DNA of 64,000 nt from the NCBI RefSeq assembly GCF_001558155.1, contig NZ_LOAS01000002.1, positions 62,001-126,000 of the forward strand. Reading direction: 5' to 3'. Shown here in pieces: positions 44,086 through 52,616 of the stretch. The notes below the pieces were generated by a model. That model was not told the DNA's origin. It did no database searches and saw only the letters and a program-made list of their open reading frames with translations. The stretch comes from Aliiruegeria sabulilitoris (GTDB lineage: Bacteria; Pseudomonadota; Alphaproteobacteria; Rhodobacterales; Rhodobacteraceae). The translations under genes and the position numbers were made by a program. Position 1 is the stretch's first letter. Each line of letters begins with the position of its first letter.

Positions 44086-45180
44086 ATGGAACTTCGCGAC
44101 TTCAAGAAATCCGGCCTGACACTCTTCGTCGGGGCAGCCCTTGCCCTGACCCTTTCCGCTCCGGGACACACCGACGAACTCGGGTTTCTCAATTGGACGG
44201 ACTACATGCCGGAGGATACGGTTTCCGAATTCGAAAGCGAGCAGGGCGTCAGCGTTGTACAGTATACTTACAGTGAATTGGACGATGCCGAGGCCCTGCT
44301 TCAAGCGGGAAACACGGGTTATGGTGTGGCCGTCGTATCCATGGAAGTCGTGGAGCGCCTCAGGGCCAGAGACCTCCTTGCAGCGTTCGACGGCAGCCTC
44401 TTGCCGAACGCAACCGGGGTCGACGTCACGCTCATGGAGCGCTTCTACCAGCAATATCCTTCAACGCGTGGTTTCATCCAGCCTTTTCTCTGGGGATATA
44501 CCGGCCTCGCCTTTGATCGCTCAAAGATCACCGCCCGAATTCCTGACGCGCCGTTGGACAGTTGGGCGCTGCTCTTCGATCCCGAGAACGCTGCACGCCT
44601 AGCCGATTGCGGGGTCTATATCATCAACTCGCCCGAAGAGGTCATCGCAATAGCGCTGACCTATCTTGGGCGGGATCCAAAGTCCGCTGACCCCCGGGAT
44701 ATGGACGACGCGCTCGAGGCGATTTCGGCCATCGCGCCCTATGTTCAAGACATAGAATCAGAGCATTACGACGTTTTTCTGGCGGGTGAAGCTTGCCTTG
44801 CCCTGACCTGGAACACCGAGGCACTCGGTATTATCATGGAGACTGAAAGCACGGATCTTGCCTTTCTTGCCCCTAAGGAAGGGACCAACATATGGCTAGA
44901 TTCCCTGATCATTCCCTCGGACGCCCCCGATCCGCAGCTTGCCCATGAATTCGTCAACTATATCCTGAGTCCGAAGACAGCGGCGATGCTGGAAGACTGG
45001 AACTCCACACCCAGTGCCGTGCCTGCCGCAAGGGCATTTATGGATGACTCTGCAGAACGAAATCCCATGATCCTGTTGTCTGACGAAGAGACCGAAAGTT
45101 GGTTCGTTCCCCGAGCCCTCGCCTTGGACGAGAAGGTTACACTCAACCGCAGATGGTGGCGCATTTTCCTCGGAATCTAA
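44086..45180 (+). CDS. Orphan PotD/PotF-type periplasmic binding protein
   Basis: 364-residue exported receptor of the spermidine/putrescine group. A signal peptide (LTLFVGAALALTLSAPGHT) precedes ELGFLNWTDYMPEDTVSEFE, the family start in which Trp-Thr-Asp-Tyr lines the polyamine pocket. Further matches are FLWGYTGLAFD, FLAGEACLALTWNTEA and LDSLIIPSDAPDPQLAHEF. No ATPase or permease genes accompany it. Its divergent neighbour is a membrane GGDEF-EAL protein, as in the NspS-MbaA pair of Vibrio cholerae where a PotD-like protein senses norspermidine. Start 44086 precedes the signal; its ribosome site is weak. Confidence 0.87.
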   Translation: MELRDFKKSGLTLFVGAALALTLSAPGHTDELGFLNWTDYMPEDTVSEFESEQGVSVVQYTYSELDDAEALLQAGNTGYGVAVVSMEVVERLRARDLLAAFDGSLLPNATGVDVTLMERFYQQYPSTRGFIQPFLWGYTGLAFDRSKITARIPDAPLDSWALLFDPENAARLADCGVYIINSPEEVIAIALTYLGRDPKSADPRDMDDALEAISAIAPYVQDIESEHYDVFLAGEACLALTWNTEALGIIMETESTDLAFLAPKEGTNIWLDSLIIPSDAPDPQLAHEFVNYILSPKTAAMLEDWNSTPSAVPAARAFMDDSAERNPMILLSDEETESWFVPRALALDEKVTLNRRWWRIFLGI

Positions 45181-45318
45181 GCGACACAGGTCTCCGCCTG
45201 TGTCTGAATCCACTGTGGGTTCGTCAGTTCAGAGCAGTGACAACACAAGTCACGAGCCGTAAGCGACAAGGTCCATAGGCGGGAAGCGCGCGCGCCGCGA
45301 TCGGCATGCCCTCGGGTG
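45181..45318. other. Short gap after the binding-protein gene
   Basis: Convergent gap before the sulfatase remnant; no terminator hairpin with T-run was seen. Confidence 0.3.
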
Positions 45319-45918
45319 TCAGCCGCTGGGCTTCTGCACGGCGTCCGCGAGCTGTGCCTTTTCCGCGGCCGAAAGTTGCGGCCGGTCGAGTGTGATGGCC
45401 CGCCTTTTTCAGCCTGTCTGTCAGAGAAAAGGGCCGATTGCGGTCAGCTTCACTGACTCTGCGCGATCAGTCGGAGCCGATATAGAGGCCTCCATCCCAA
45501 TGCGGGATCATACCGGATGTCTTGTCCAGCTTCCGCGTCTGTACACCCTTGCCATCGACCCGCAGGTTTCTGGTGCCGCCTCGGACGAGAGGCCCAATGT
45601 CTTCCGGTTCTCGAAGATCGTCTGTGCAACGCCCCGCAGACAAGTTCAAAAACGTTCATCGCCTCGAGCTTCTCAAACCATTTCTTCGTCGGATTCTGCT
45701 AGTCGGGATAGGCACGACGCATATTTCCCGTCGATAGGCTTTGACGGCTCGGATTGATGCATCCGCATGCTCCGGTCGATGGCGTCCTCTGCCAACCCGG
45801 TGGCGAGGTTCCAATGCTGGTTGCCGTTGAACGGATAGATCGGCGTTGTGTCGCGGAACAGGTTCAGCTGCCATGGACTGCCCCCACCGAAGCGTCCGTG
45901 TGAACTTCCACAGCCCTT
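45319..45918 (-). pseudogene. Decayed C-terminal fragment of an arylsulfatase
   Basis: Minus-strand blocks of an arylsulfatase occur in the right order but in different frames. From 45918 comes GGGSPWQLNLFRDTTPIYPF then NGNQHWNLATGLAEDAID; near 45690 NPTKKWFEKLEAMNVFE; then QTIFENRKTLGL in another frame; then LRVDGKGVQTRKLDKT; and finally AITLDRPQLSAAEKAQL ending at TGA 45321-45319. At least three frameshifts or deletions separate them. The N-terminal half with the CxPxR formylglycine motif is absent. Similarity was recognised by eye to the PF00884 arylsulfatase C-terminal region. Confidence 0.7.
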
Positions 45919-46087
45919 TCAACCCTGTCCGAGATCAAAGGGGCCGGGATCACTAAGCCTTTAGGTTGACTGACCGGGACATCGCCAGTCCGATGAACGA
46001 CGCTCAACGTGTATTCGCAGTGTGCCTAAGGGTTTCGAAGGCTCTGGACAGCTCTGCAATGCTGTAAAGCACGAACCCCGCACCAAA

Positions 46088-46105
46088 TTTGCGGGCCCCC
46101 GCAAA
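46088..46105. promoter_or_regulatory. Perfect inverted repeat, candidate operator
   Basis: TTTGCGGG and CCCGCAAA flank CC, an 18-bp dyad 360 bp before the sugar-binding protein gene. It may be an operator; no T-run supports a terminator. Confidence 0.35.
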
Positions 46106-46426
46106 CGATGTGCGGCTGGTGGTGTTTCGCTTTTCCCCGTCCTCGTGCAGTCTTGCAGGTGCACGCAGGGCCGGCCGGCGCAACCTGGGAGGAGACGATG
46201 GCCATCACGCTCAAGGCGGCGCCCGCTGCCGCTGAATCCAGGCGGAACGCAGGCTGTCTTGCCGCTCCAGTTTCCTGCGATGCGACCTTGCCCGGCTGGG
46301 CTGTGACTCTCCCGGCATGGGTCCACACCTCTCCATCCTTGAATGGCGCGAACCGGCGCTCAGCCGAATTCTGTCTGAAGCCGGCACGTACTGCGCGCGC
46401 GAAGAGTCCGAGAGGCAAGCTTTGGA

Positions 46427-46447
46427 AAGGACGAATCGTTCGTCCTT
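46427..46447. promoter_or_regulatory. Perfect 9-bp inverted repeat at the sugar operon leader
   Basis: AAGGACGAA (46427-46435), TCG, TTCGTCCTT (46439-46447): a perfect dyad seven bases before the ribosome site GGGAGGT (46454-46460) of the binding-protein gene. It could be a repressor operator or a leader hairpin affecting translation. Confidence 0.45.
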
Positions 46448-46466
46448 GTACTTGGGAGGTAACCAC

Positions 46467-47441
46467 ATGAACAAACGTGGTTTTCTTGCGGCGTCCGTGG
46501 CGCTCGCAGGGTCGATGCTGTTTGGCGTATCTTTTGCGTCCGCAGCGGAGCAGAAATTCGTCTATATCACGCCGTCGCTGAACGTGTCCTTCTGGCGCTA
46601 TGTCGCCTCGGGCGCGGAAGCCGCCGCGAAGGACGCAGGCTACACGCTGGAGACGCTTGACTCGAACAACGATGCCAAGACCCAGCTCCAGAACGCCCAG
46701 GACGCCATCACGCAGGGCGCCGTTGGGATCGTCATTTCCCCAACCGACAGTTCGACCGCGCCGAGCGTTCTGAAACTGGCGGCGGAAGCTGGTATCCCGG
46801 TCGTTATCGCCGATATCGGCACCACGGGCGGGGAGTATGTCGCATTTGTCGGCTCGGACAATTACGGCGGTGCCAACGGGATCGGCATGGCCACGGCCGA
46901 AGTCCTGAAAGAAAAGGGCTGGACCGACGGTTCCTACGGCATCATCGGCATCCCGCAGGCTCGTATCAACGGCCAGCTGCGCACCAACGGTTTCCGTGAC
47001 GCGATGAAGTCCATCGGCATGGAAAAAGAAGTGCCGATGCAGCAGATGCAGACTTTCACCCCGGATGAATCCTTCCGCTTCGCGCAGGACATGATCACCG
47101 CAAACCGCGACCTGCGAGCGATCTTCGTGCAGTCCGACGCCCAGGCCGTCGGTGCGCAAAAGGCCGTCAAGGCCGCGCGCAAGACCGGCGACATGGTCGT
47201 CGCCGCCTTTGACGGTACGCCGGAACTGGTCGATCTGATCAAGAAGGGCGACATCATCGGCGCAGGCATGCAGCAGCCCTACCTGATGGGCTTCACCGCC
47301 ACCGAAACGCTCGCCAAGCATATCGCCGGCGAAGAGGTCGAGAAGGAAATCGCACTTCCGATCCTGATCGGCACCAGCGCGAATATCGAAGGGATGCTCG
47401 ACGAGATCAATCTCAACGTCTTCGCGGGCGAGCTGGACTGA
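46467..47441 (+). CDS. Sugar ABC transporter substrate-binding protein (RbsB type)
   Basis: 324-residue periplasmic receptor of the ribose/galactose class. The signal peptide is MNKRGFLAASVALAGSMLFG to about ASAAE. The mature part begins QKFVYITPSLNVSFWRYVASG and shows the class features DSNNDAKTQLQNAQDAI, IVISPTDSS, IPVVIADIGTTGG and AAFDGTPELVDLIKKG. GGGAGGT precedes ATG 46467. It is first in an operon with a two-domain ATPase, permease and SMP-30 lactonase, suggesting uptake of a pentose or hexose that is oxidised to an aldonolactone. Confidence 0.92.
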   Translation: MNKRGFLAASVALAGSMLFGVSFASAAEQKFVYITPSLNVSFWRYVASGAEAAAKDAGYTLETLDSNNDAKTQLQNAQDAITQGAVGIVISPTDSSTAPSVLKLAAEAGIPVVIADIGTTGGEYVAFVGSDNYGGANGIGMATAEVLKEKGWTDGSYGIIGIPQARINGQLRTNGFRDAMKSIGMEKEVPMQQMQTFTPDESFRFAQDMITANRDLRAIFVQSDAQAVGAQKAVKAARKTGDMVVAAFDGTPELVDLIKKGDIIGAGMQQPYLMGFTATETLAKHIAGEEVEKEIALPILIGTSANIEGMLDEINLNVFAGELD

Positions 47442-47460
47442 CCCTCCCAAAGACAACCGG

Positions 47461-47480
47461 CCGGCGCCCGTTTGCGCCGG
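47461..47480 (+). other. Intercistronic stem-loop
   Basis: CCGGCGC and GCGCCGG flank CCGTTT in the 101-bp gap after the binding-protein gene, and a further GGCCGGCGCC follows near 47498. Such hairpins often stabilise the upstream mRNA so that the receptor is made in excess over the transporter. Confidence 0.5.
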
Positions 47481-47542
47481 TCGTCCCAATCGTCTCCGGC
47501 CGGCGCCGCGATGCGCCCGAGGCCGGCAATCAAGGAAACAAG

Positions 47543-49465
47543 GTGTCAGCCGCACAGGAAATTCTGCTCGCCGCCACCGGCGTCAGCAAGGCATTCGGCA
47601 GCTTCTACGCCCTGAAAGGTGTCGATTTCGAGCTGGTCGCGGGCGAGATTCACGCGCTGTTCGGCGCGAACGGGGCCGGAAAATCGACCCTCGCCAAGGT
47701 CATCTGCGGGCATCACGCGCCAACCGCAGGCACGCTTCAGGCCTTCGGCAAACCCGTCAGCTTTCACCGCCCGCGCGATGCGATGGATGCCGGGATCGGG
47801 ATCGTCACCCAGGAGACCAGCCTCGCGGGCGACTTGTCGGTCTGGGAGAATATCGTGCTTCCGGTCTATGGAAGCCGCTCCAAACCGTCACGTTCGCAGC
47901 TCCGCAAGACTGCGGCGGAGGCAATCGAACGGCTCGGCTTCGCGGGCGAGATCGACATCGAGAAGAGCTGCGAGGAACTTTCGGCAGCCCACCGGCAACT
48001 GGTCGAGATTGCGCGCATCGTGGCGCTCGGCAGCCGTATCATCATTCTCGACGAGCCCACCGCCGCGCTCAGCCCCGGAGAAAGCGCGCGCCTTTTCAAG
48101 GTGATGGACGCGCTGCGCAAGGAAGGACGGGGGTTGATCTTCGTCTCGCACCGTCTCGAAGAGATCTTTGCTATGACCGACCGGATCACCATCCTGCGCG
48201 ATGGCGCCTCGGTGAAGAGCAACCTGACCACCGCCGATCTCACCCAACCTGAACTCATCCACCTGATGGTCGGGCGCGCCGTCGAAACCCTGACCGCCGA
48301 GAAGGTCCCCGACACGTCTAACGCGCCGATCCTGCTGAGCCTGAAGGAGATGCGCTCCGCCCCCGAAGTCCGCTCGGTGAGCCTCGATGTTCATGCCGGC
48401 GAGATCGTCGGGTTGGGCGGGCTTGTCGGTTCGGGACGTTCGGAGCTGGCCGAGGCGCTTCTGGGGCTCCGACCGCTGCAATCGGGTTCGATCGAACTGC
48501 TGGGCAACCCGTACCGGCCGAGCAACCCGCGCAATGCACTGATCGCTGGGCTGGGCTTTCTGCCCGAGGACCGGCGCCGTCAGAGCGTCGTGCCGGATTT
48601 CTCCGTGCGCGAGAACATCCTGCTCAGCCATCTGAGCCAGCTCTCCGGCCACCGGCTGCGCTATGGTACGCGCAATGCCCGCATCAACGAGTTGGCCGAC
48701 ATGATCGGGCTCGACCGCGCGCGGCTCGATGACAGCTCGCTGCTGAATTTTTCCGGCGGCATGCAGCAGAAGGCGCTGGTCATGCGGGTGCTTCTTCTGG
48801 AGCCACGGGTGTTGGTACTCGACGAACCGACCAAGGGGGTCGATATCGGCGCGCGGGCGACGATCTATGCCTTCCTGCGGCATCTGGCATCCGAGGGGAT
48901 CGCGATCCTGCTGATCTCGTCGGATTTCGAGGAACTGCTCGCGCTCTCACACCGGATCGTACCGATCAGCGATGGGCGCTCCATTGGCACCGTGTCGGCC
49001 GGCGAAATCAACGAGGAGCAATTGACGCTGATCTGTGCCCCGCGCAGCTCGCTCGAGCACCAGAACACCCTGCTCTCCAGCCTCGCCCAACAGTTCGGCC
49101 TGCAGGCAGGCTGGGTGATGGTGGCCGGCAGCCAGGTTCTCTGCCTCACCCGGCAAGGCTCGACAGAAGGCCTGTCACTGCCGGACCCGGGCATCGTCGC
49201 TCCGACAAAGGACACCGCCATCGCCAATTCCCTGGATCAGGACAGCGGCCATGTCTGTGACGAGATAGATGGCCATCAATCGCTCCTGATGGTGATCGAA
49301 AACCAGCGTGGCATCGGCATGGGATCCATCGCTGTCCTGTCCGGCAAGAACCGCCCGCTCGACCAGCACGCCATTCGGGAGGCCACCGCACATTCGCTGT
49401 CGGTCTTCGAGGAAGGCCAGTTGCGGCTGCGTGCCGTCGGACCCGAAACAGCCTGCGAGCAGTGA
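47543..49465 (+). CDS. Sugar ABC transporter ATPase (RbsA type) with a C-terminal extension
   Basis: 640-residue tandem ATPase, about 140 residues longer than usual RbsA/MglA. The first domain has Walker A GANGAGKST, signature-like SCEELSAAHRQLVEIARI and Walker B IIILDEPTAAL. The second has the degenerate P-loop VGSGRSELAEALLG, NFSGGMQQKALVMRVLL and LVLDEPTKGVDIG. After the normal end near residue 497 an extra domain follows (SSLEHQNTLLSSLAQQFGLQ and IENQRGIGMGSIAVLSGKN), possibly GAF-like. The start is GTG 47543 with AAGGAA upstream. The extension may regulate transport. Confidence 0.92.
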   Translation: MSAAQEILLAATGVSKAFGSFYALKGVDFELVAGEIHALFGANGAGKSTLAKVICGHHAPTAGTLQAFGKPVSFHRPRDAMDAGIGIVTQETSLAGDLSVWENIVLPVYGSRSKPSRSQLRKTAAEAIERLGFAGEIDIEKSCEELSAAHRQLVEIARIVALGSRIIILDEPTAALSPGESARLFKVMDALRKEGRGLIFVSHRLEEIFAMTDRITILRDGASVKSNLTTADLTQPELIHLMVGRAVETLTAEKVPDTSNAPILLSLKEMRSAPEVRSVSLDVHAGEIVGLGGLVGSGRSELAEALLGLRPLQSGSIELLGNPYRPSNPRNALIAGLGFLPEDRRRQSVVPDFSVRENILLSHLSQLSGHRLRYGTRNARINELADMIGLDRARLDDSSLLNFSGGMQQKALVMRVLLLEPRVLVLDEPTKGVDIGARATIYAFLRHLASEGIAILLISSDFEELLALSHRIVPISDGRSIGTVSAGEINEEQLTLICAPRSSLEHQNTLLSSLAQQFGLQAGWVMVAGSQVLCLTRQGSTEGLSLPDPGIVAPTKDTAIANSLDQDSGHVCDEIDGHQSLLMVIENQRGIGMGSIAVLSGKNRPLDQHAIREATAHSLSVFEEGQLRLRAVGPETACEQ

Positions 49466-49475
49466 GAACAAAGAC

Positions 49476-50426
49476 ATGAAACATACGCTCACCCGCCTTA
49501 CCAACAACCTCGAAGTCCGAATGGCCGGGCTCGCGCTGCTCATCGCGGTCGCGCTCTCCATCGCCTCGCCGTATTTCCTGACCCCGAGCAACCTCTACAA
49601 CCTGATGGACCAGTCCGTCGTTGTCGGCATCGTCGCCATCGGCATGACTTTCGTCATCCTGACCGGCGGTATCGATCTTTCGGTCGGCTCGGTCATGGGG
49701 CTGACGGGCATCCTGCTCGGCCTGGCGCTGCGCGAATTTCCAATTCCCGTTGCCATCGTACTGGCCATCGCCTCCGGCGCCTTCATCGGCTCCATCTCCG
49801 GTACGCTGGTTTCGATCTTCGGGCTGGCCCCCTTTGTCGTCACGCTCGGCGCGATGGCCATCTGCCGAAGCCTTGCTTATGTCGTCTCCGGCCAGCGCAC
49901 GATCTCGGACGTGCCCGAGCCTCTCTCGCGGCTGGTCTATGACAGCTTCCTTGGGCTGCAGATGAACGTGATCATCCTGATCGTGCTCTATGTACTGGCC
50001 TGGTTCTACCTGTCGCGGGTGAAAGGGGGACGGACCATCTATGCCGTCGGCTCCAACAAGGAAGCCGCCCGCATCTCCGGGCTGAACGTGAAGTTCTACA
50101 CGATCCTGCCCTATATCGTCTCCGGCGCGCTCTGTGCCGTGGCCGTCACGCTGATCGCGGCCCAGATCGGCTCCATCGACCCTCTGGCGGGCAACGGAAT
50201 GGAGCTTGATGCGATTGCCGCGGTCGTTATCGGCGGCGCGAGCCTCTTCGGCGGGCGCGGATCCATCATCGGCACGCTGTTCGGCGTTCTGATCATGGTG
50301 ATGGTCCGCAACGGGATGAACCTGCTCGGTGTCTCCCCGTTCTGGCAGGGCACCGCCATCGGCACCATCATCATCGCCGCCGTGCTGGTCGAGAGCCTGC
50401 TCTCCGGCCGGTCCCGGCGCAAGTAA
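49476..50426 (+). CDS. Sugar ABC transporter permease (RbsC type)
   Basis: 316-residue inner-membrane permease with eight to ten helices. Family marks are GMTFVILTGGIDLSVGSV, the cytoplasmic EAA-like loop GGRTIYAVGSNKEAARISG and GGASLFGGRGSIIGTLFG. ATG 49476 begins MKHTLTRLTNNLEVR, ten bases after the ATPase stop. One gene suggests a homodimeric channel. Confidence 0.93.
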   Translation: MKHTLTRLTNNLEVRMAGLALLIAVALSIASPYFLTPSNLYNLMDQSVVVGIVAIGMTFVILTGGIDLSVGSVMGLTGILLGLALREFPIPVAIVLAIASGAFIGSISGTLVSIFGLAPFVVTLGAMAICRSLAYVVSGQRTISDVPEPLSRLVYDSFLGLQMNVIILIVLYVLAWFYLSRVKGGRTIYAVGSNKEAARISGLNVKFYTILPYIVSGALCAVAVTLIAAQIGSIDPLAGNGMELDAIAAVVIGGASLFGGRGSIIGTLFGVLIMVMVRNGMNLLGVSPFWQGTAIGTIIIAAVLVESLLSGRSRRK

Positions 50427-50439
50427 GGGAGGAAGCCCC

Positions 50440-51345
50440 ATGTTCCTGCAACACCTGGAAATCATCGACCCCGCCTTCAAACAGCTACTCCTTATGAACA
50501 CACACCTGGAGAAGCTCTGGGAGGGAGGCCGCTGGCTGGAAGGCCCGGCCTGGTTCGGCGGCGGGCGGTATCTCGTCTTCTCCGACATCCCGAACTGCCG
50601 GATGATGCGCTACGACGATACCGACGGGTCGGTTTCGGAATTCCGCAAGCCCTCCAACAATTCCAACGGCAACACGATGGACCGCGAGGGACGGCTCATT
50701 ACCTGCGAGCACCTGGGCCGCCGGGTGGTGCGCACCGAGCATGATGGCAGCCTCACGGTGCTGGCCGATAACTACCAAGGCAAGCGGCTGAACTCTCCCA
50801 ATGACGTGATCGTGGATTCAAGGGGCGTGATCTGGTTCACCGATCCCTCCTACGGCATCGACTGGGAATACGAGGGCCATGTCTGCGAGCACGAGGTAGG
50901 CTCCAACAACCTCTACCGGCTGGACCCGGCCGACGGTGTCCTGCAGGCAATCGCCACCGATTTCGTCCAACCCAACGGGCTGGCCTTCTCGCCCGACGAA
51001 ACGATCCTCTATGTCGCCGATACCGGCGCGACCCATGTCGAGGATGGCCCGAAACACATCCGCCGCTTCAGGGTCGACGGTGCGTCGCTGAAGGGGGGCG
51101 AAGTATTGTCCGAATGCCCCGTGGGGCTCTATGACGGGTTCCGGATCGACACTCATGGCAATATCTGGACCAGCACAGGCGAAGGCGTCCATTGCCTGAC
51201 CGCGGAGGGCGAATTGATTGGCAAGATCAAGCTTCCGGCGGTCGTATCCAATGTCTGCTTCGGCGGGCCAAAGCGGAACCGGCTGTTCATCTGCGCGACG
51301 ACGAGCCTCTACGCAACCTTCCTCAACGTCTCAGGCGCGGTGTAG
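50440..51345 (+). CDS. SMP-30/gluconolactonase family lactonase
   Basis: 301-residue six-bladed beta-propeller that hydrolyses aldonolactones with a divalent metal. The metal ligands of the family are visible: Glu in WLEGPAWF, Asn in LNSPNDVIVDSRG and Asp in YDGFRIDTHGNIW. AGGGAGG lies before ATG 50440, 13 bases after the permease stop. It suggests that the imported sugar is oxidised at C1 and the lactone opened. The partnering dehydrogenase is not in this operon. Confidence 0.9.
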   Translation: MFLQHLEIIDPAFKQLLLMNTHLEKLWEGGRWLEGPAWFGGGRYLVFSDIPNCRMMRYDDTDGSVSEFRKPSNNSNGNTMDREGRLITCEHLGRRVVRTEHDGSLTVLADNYQGKRLNSPNDVIVDSRGVIWFTDPSYGIDWEYEGHVCEHEVGSNNLYRLDPADGVLQAIATDFVQPNGLAFSPDETILYVADTGATHVEDGPKHIRRFRVDGASLKGGEVLSECPVGLYDGFRIDTHGNIWTSTGEGVHCLTAEGELIGKIKLPAVVSNVCFGGPKRNRLFICATTSLYATFLNVSGAV

Positions 51346-51610
51346 ATTCAGCGATATGTGCCGGGTGCGTGGCGTACATGCTCCCGGCATGGCTCAAGGG
51401 GCAGCATAATTTCAACATAGCGGGAGACTCGCAGCGCAGCCGAAAGTATGAATTATGGCATGCAATAAATTGATTTAAATATGTTTCTTGCACAGTGATT
51501 TTCGTGACGGAGCGGAGTGAGCTGCACAAAGCCAATATATTCGCGATCTTCCCTGTTCGGCCGCCTTTATTGGGTACGACGGGAGCGAAATTGCTGCGTC
51601 AGGTACCGGG
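51346..51610. other. AT-leaning convergent gap
   Basis: 265 bp between the lactonase and a LysR gene. 51440-51500 is AT-rich with short palindromic runs (ATTTAAAT). No gene or clear terminator was found. Confidence 0.3.
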
Positions 51611-52519
51611 TCACCTTTGCTCGCTACCGTCTGCAATTGCCAACAGGTCCGCTTCGAGCACCGCCCAGACCCGGCGGATTGCCGGCCGGTGGCGGATCAC
51701 GTCGGGCACCGTCAACCAGATGGGCAAACGCGGCAACTCGAACCCGAGCGGCACCTCTTCCAGGTCCGGATCGGCGCGCGCGATACTGGCTTGACCGAAG
51801 CCAAGGCCGCAACCGGCTCGGACAAGCTCCCAATAGGTCGCCTGGTTGTCGCAACGGGTCGTGAAAAACTCCCGATCGACATTGAACCCGGCTTGGCGAA
51901 AACCCTGAACGAGCTGTTCCTCGCGATCATAGCCGACGAAATCGTATCGAAGCAGATCGTCCCCCCTCTCGGGGCGGCCGGCCCGGTCAAGATAGTCCTT
52001 CGCACCGAACAGACCGAGCTCTACTTCGCCGATAAACCGGGTAACCACATCCAATTGCCTGGGGCGGAACATACGGACCGCGATATCGGCCTCCCGAAAC
52101 AGGAGGTTTTCTGTGGTGTCAGATGCAACCAGTTCGAGCGATATTTCGGGGGCCAGCCTGCGCAGACGGGCGAAGACCGGCGGCATGACATGGTGGGCGA
52201 TGAAGACCGAGGTCGTGACCCGCACCGTTCCGCCCGCTGTCTCCGATCGCCCGGCCGCTGTGAGTTCAAGCTTGTTGGCGGCCTCTCGCATCGCACGCGC
52301 CGGCTCAAGCAGGGCCATGGCCGCCTCCGTTGGCTCCATGCCTGAGGCAAGCCGTGTGAACAACTCGACGCCAAAGCATTCCTCGATAGCGCCGATTTGC
52401 CGTCCAACGGTCGGTTGGGTCACGCCCAGGCGCCGGGCGGCTGCAGACAACGACCCCAGTTCGGCAACTGCCAGCAACACTTCAATATGAGACCATTCAA
52501 GCCTGGACAAAACCGCCAT
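51611..52519 (-). CDS. LysR-family transcriptional regulator
   Basis: 302-residue regulator. The winged helix reads LGSLSAAARRLGVTQPTVGRQI and the substrate domain contains LELVASDTTENLLFREADI-type and RAGCGLGFGQ segments, close to the single-promoter LysR subgroup with VGRRI-like helices. The start is set at ATG 52519 (MAVLSRLEW); ATG 52558 is also possible and neither has a good ribosome site. It is divergent from a small NAD-binding protein, its most likely target. Confidence 0.9.
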   Translation of the reverse strand: MAVLSRLEWSHIEVLLAVAELGSLSAAARRLGVTQPTVGRQIGAIEECFGVELFTRLASGMEPTEAAMALLEPARAMREAANKLELTAAGRSETAGGTVRVTTSVFIAHHVMPPVFARLRRLAPEISLELVASDTTENLLFREADIAVRMFRPRQLDVVTRFIGEVELGLFGAKDYLDRAGRPERGDDLLRYDFVGYDREEQLVQGFRQAGFNVDREFFTTRCDNQATYWELVRAGCGLGFGQASIARADPDLEEVPLGFELPRLPIWLTVPDVIRHRPAIRRVWAVLEADLLAIADGSEQR

Positions 52520-52520
52520 C

Positions 52521-52532
52521 CATAAATTTATG
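52521..52532. promoter_or_regulatory. 12-bp palindrome at the LysR 5' end
   Basis: CATAAATTTATG is a perfect palindrome immediately upstream of ATG 52519, in a short AT-rich divergent gap. It is a candidate autoregulatory site if 52519 is the true start. Confidence 0.3.
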
Positions 52533-52616
52533 CATACCCAATCCCCAAAAATTCGCAATGTTGAAAATTTTTTGAATGTCTAAATCTCATCCCGAATAGT
52601 GGCAAGGAGAACAAGG

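Larger units (their letters stand above)
45919..46466. other. Upstream region of the sugar-transport operon
   Basis: About 550 bp with no convincing gene. ATG 46198 follows a fine ribosome site (GGGAGGAGACG) and opens a 90-codon frame reaching 46470, but its product resembles nothing and runs into the next start. Two perfect inverted repeats in this stretch are listed separately. Confidence 0.35.

Noticed and set aside
46198-46470. 90-codon frame with a good ribosome site before the sugar operon
   Set aside because: The product (MAITLKAAPAAAESRR at its start) resembles nothing, becomes Arg-rich and runs into the next gene; a decayed gene start is possible but cannot be supported.
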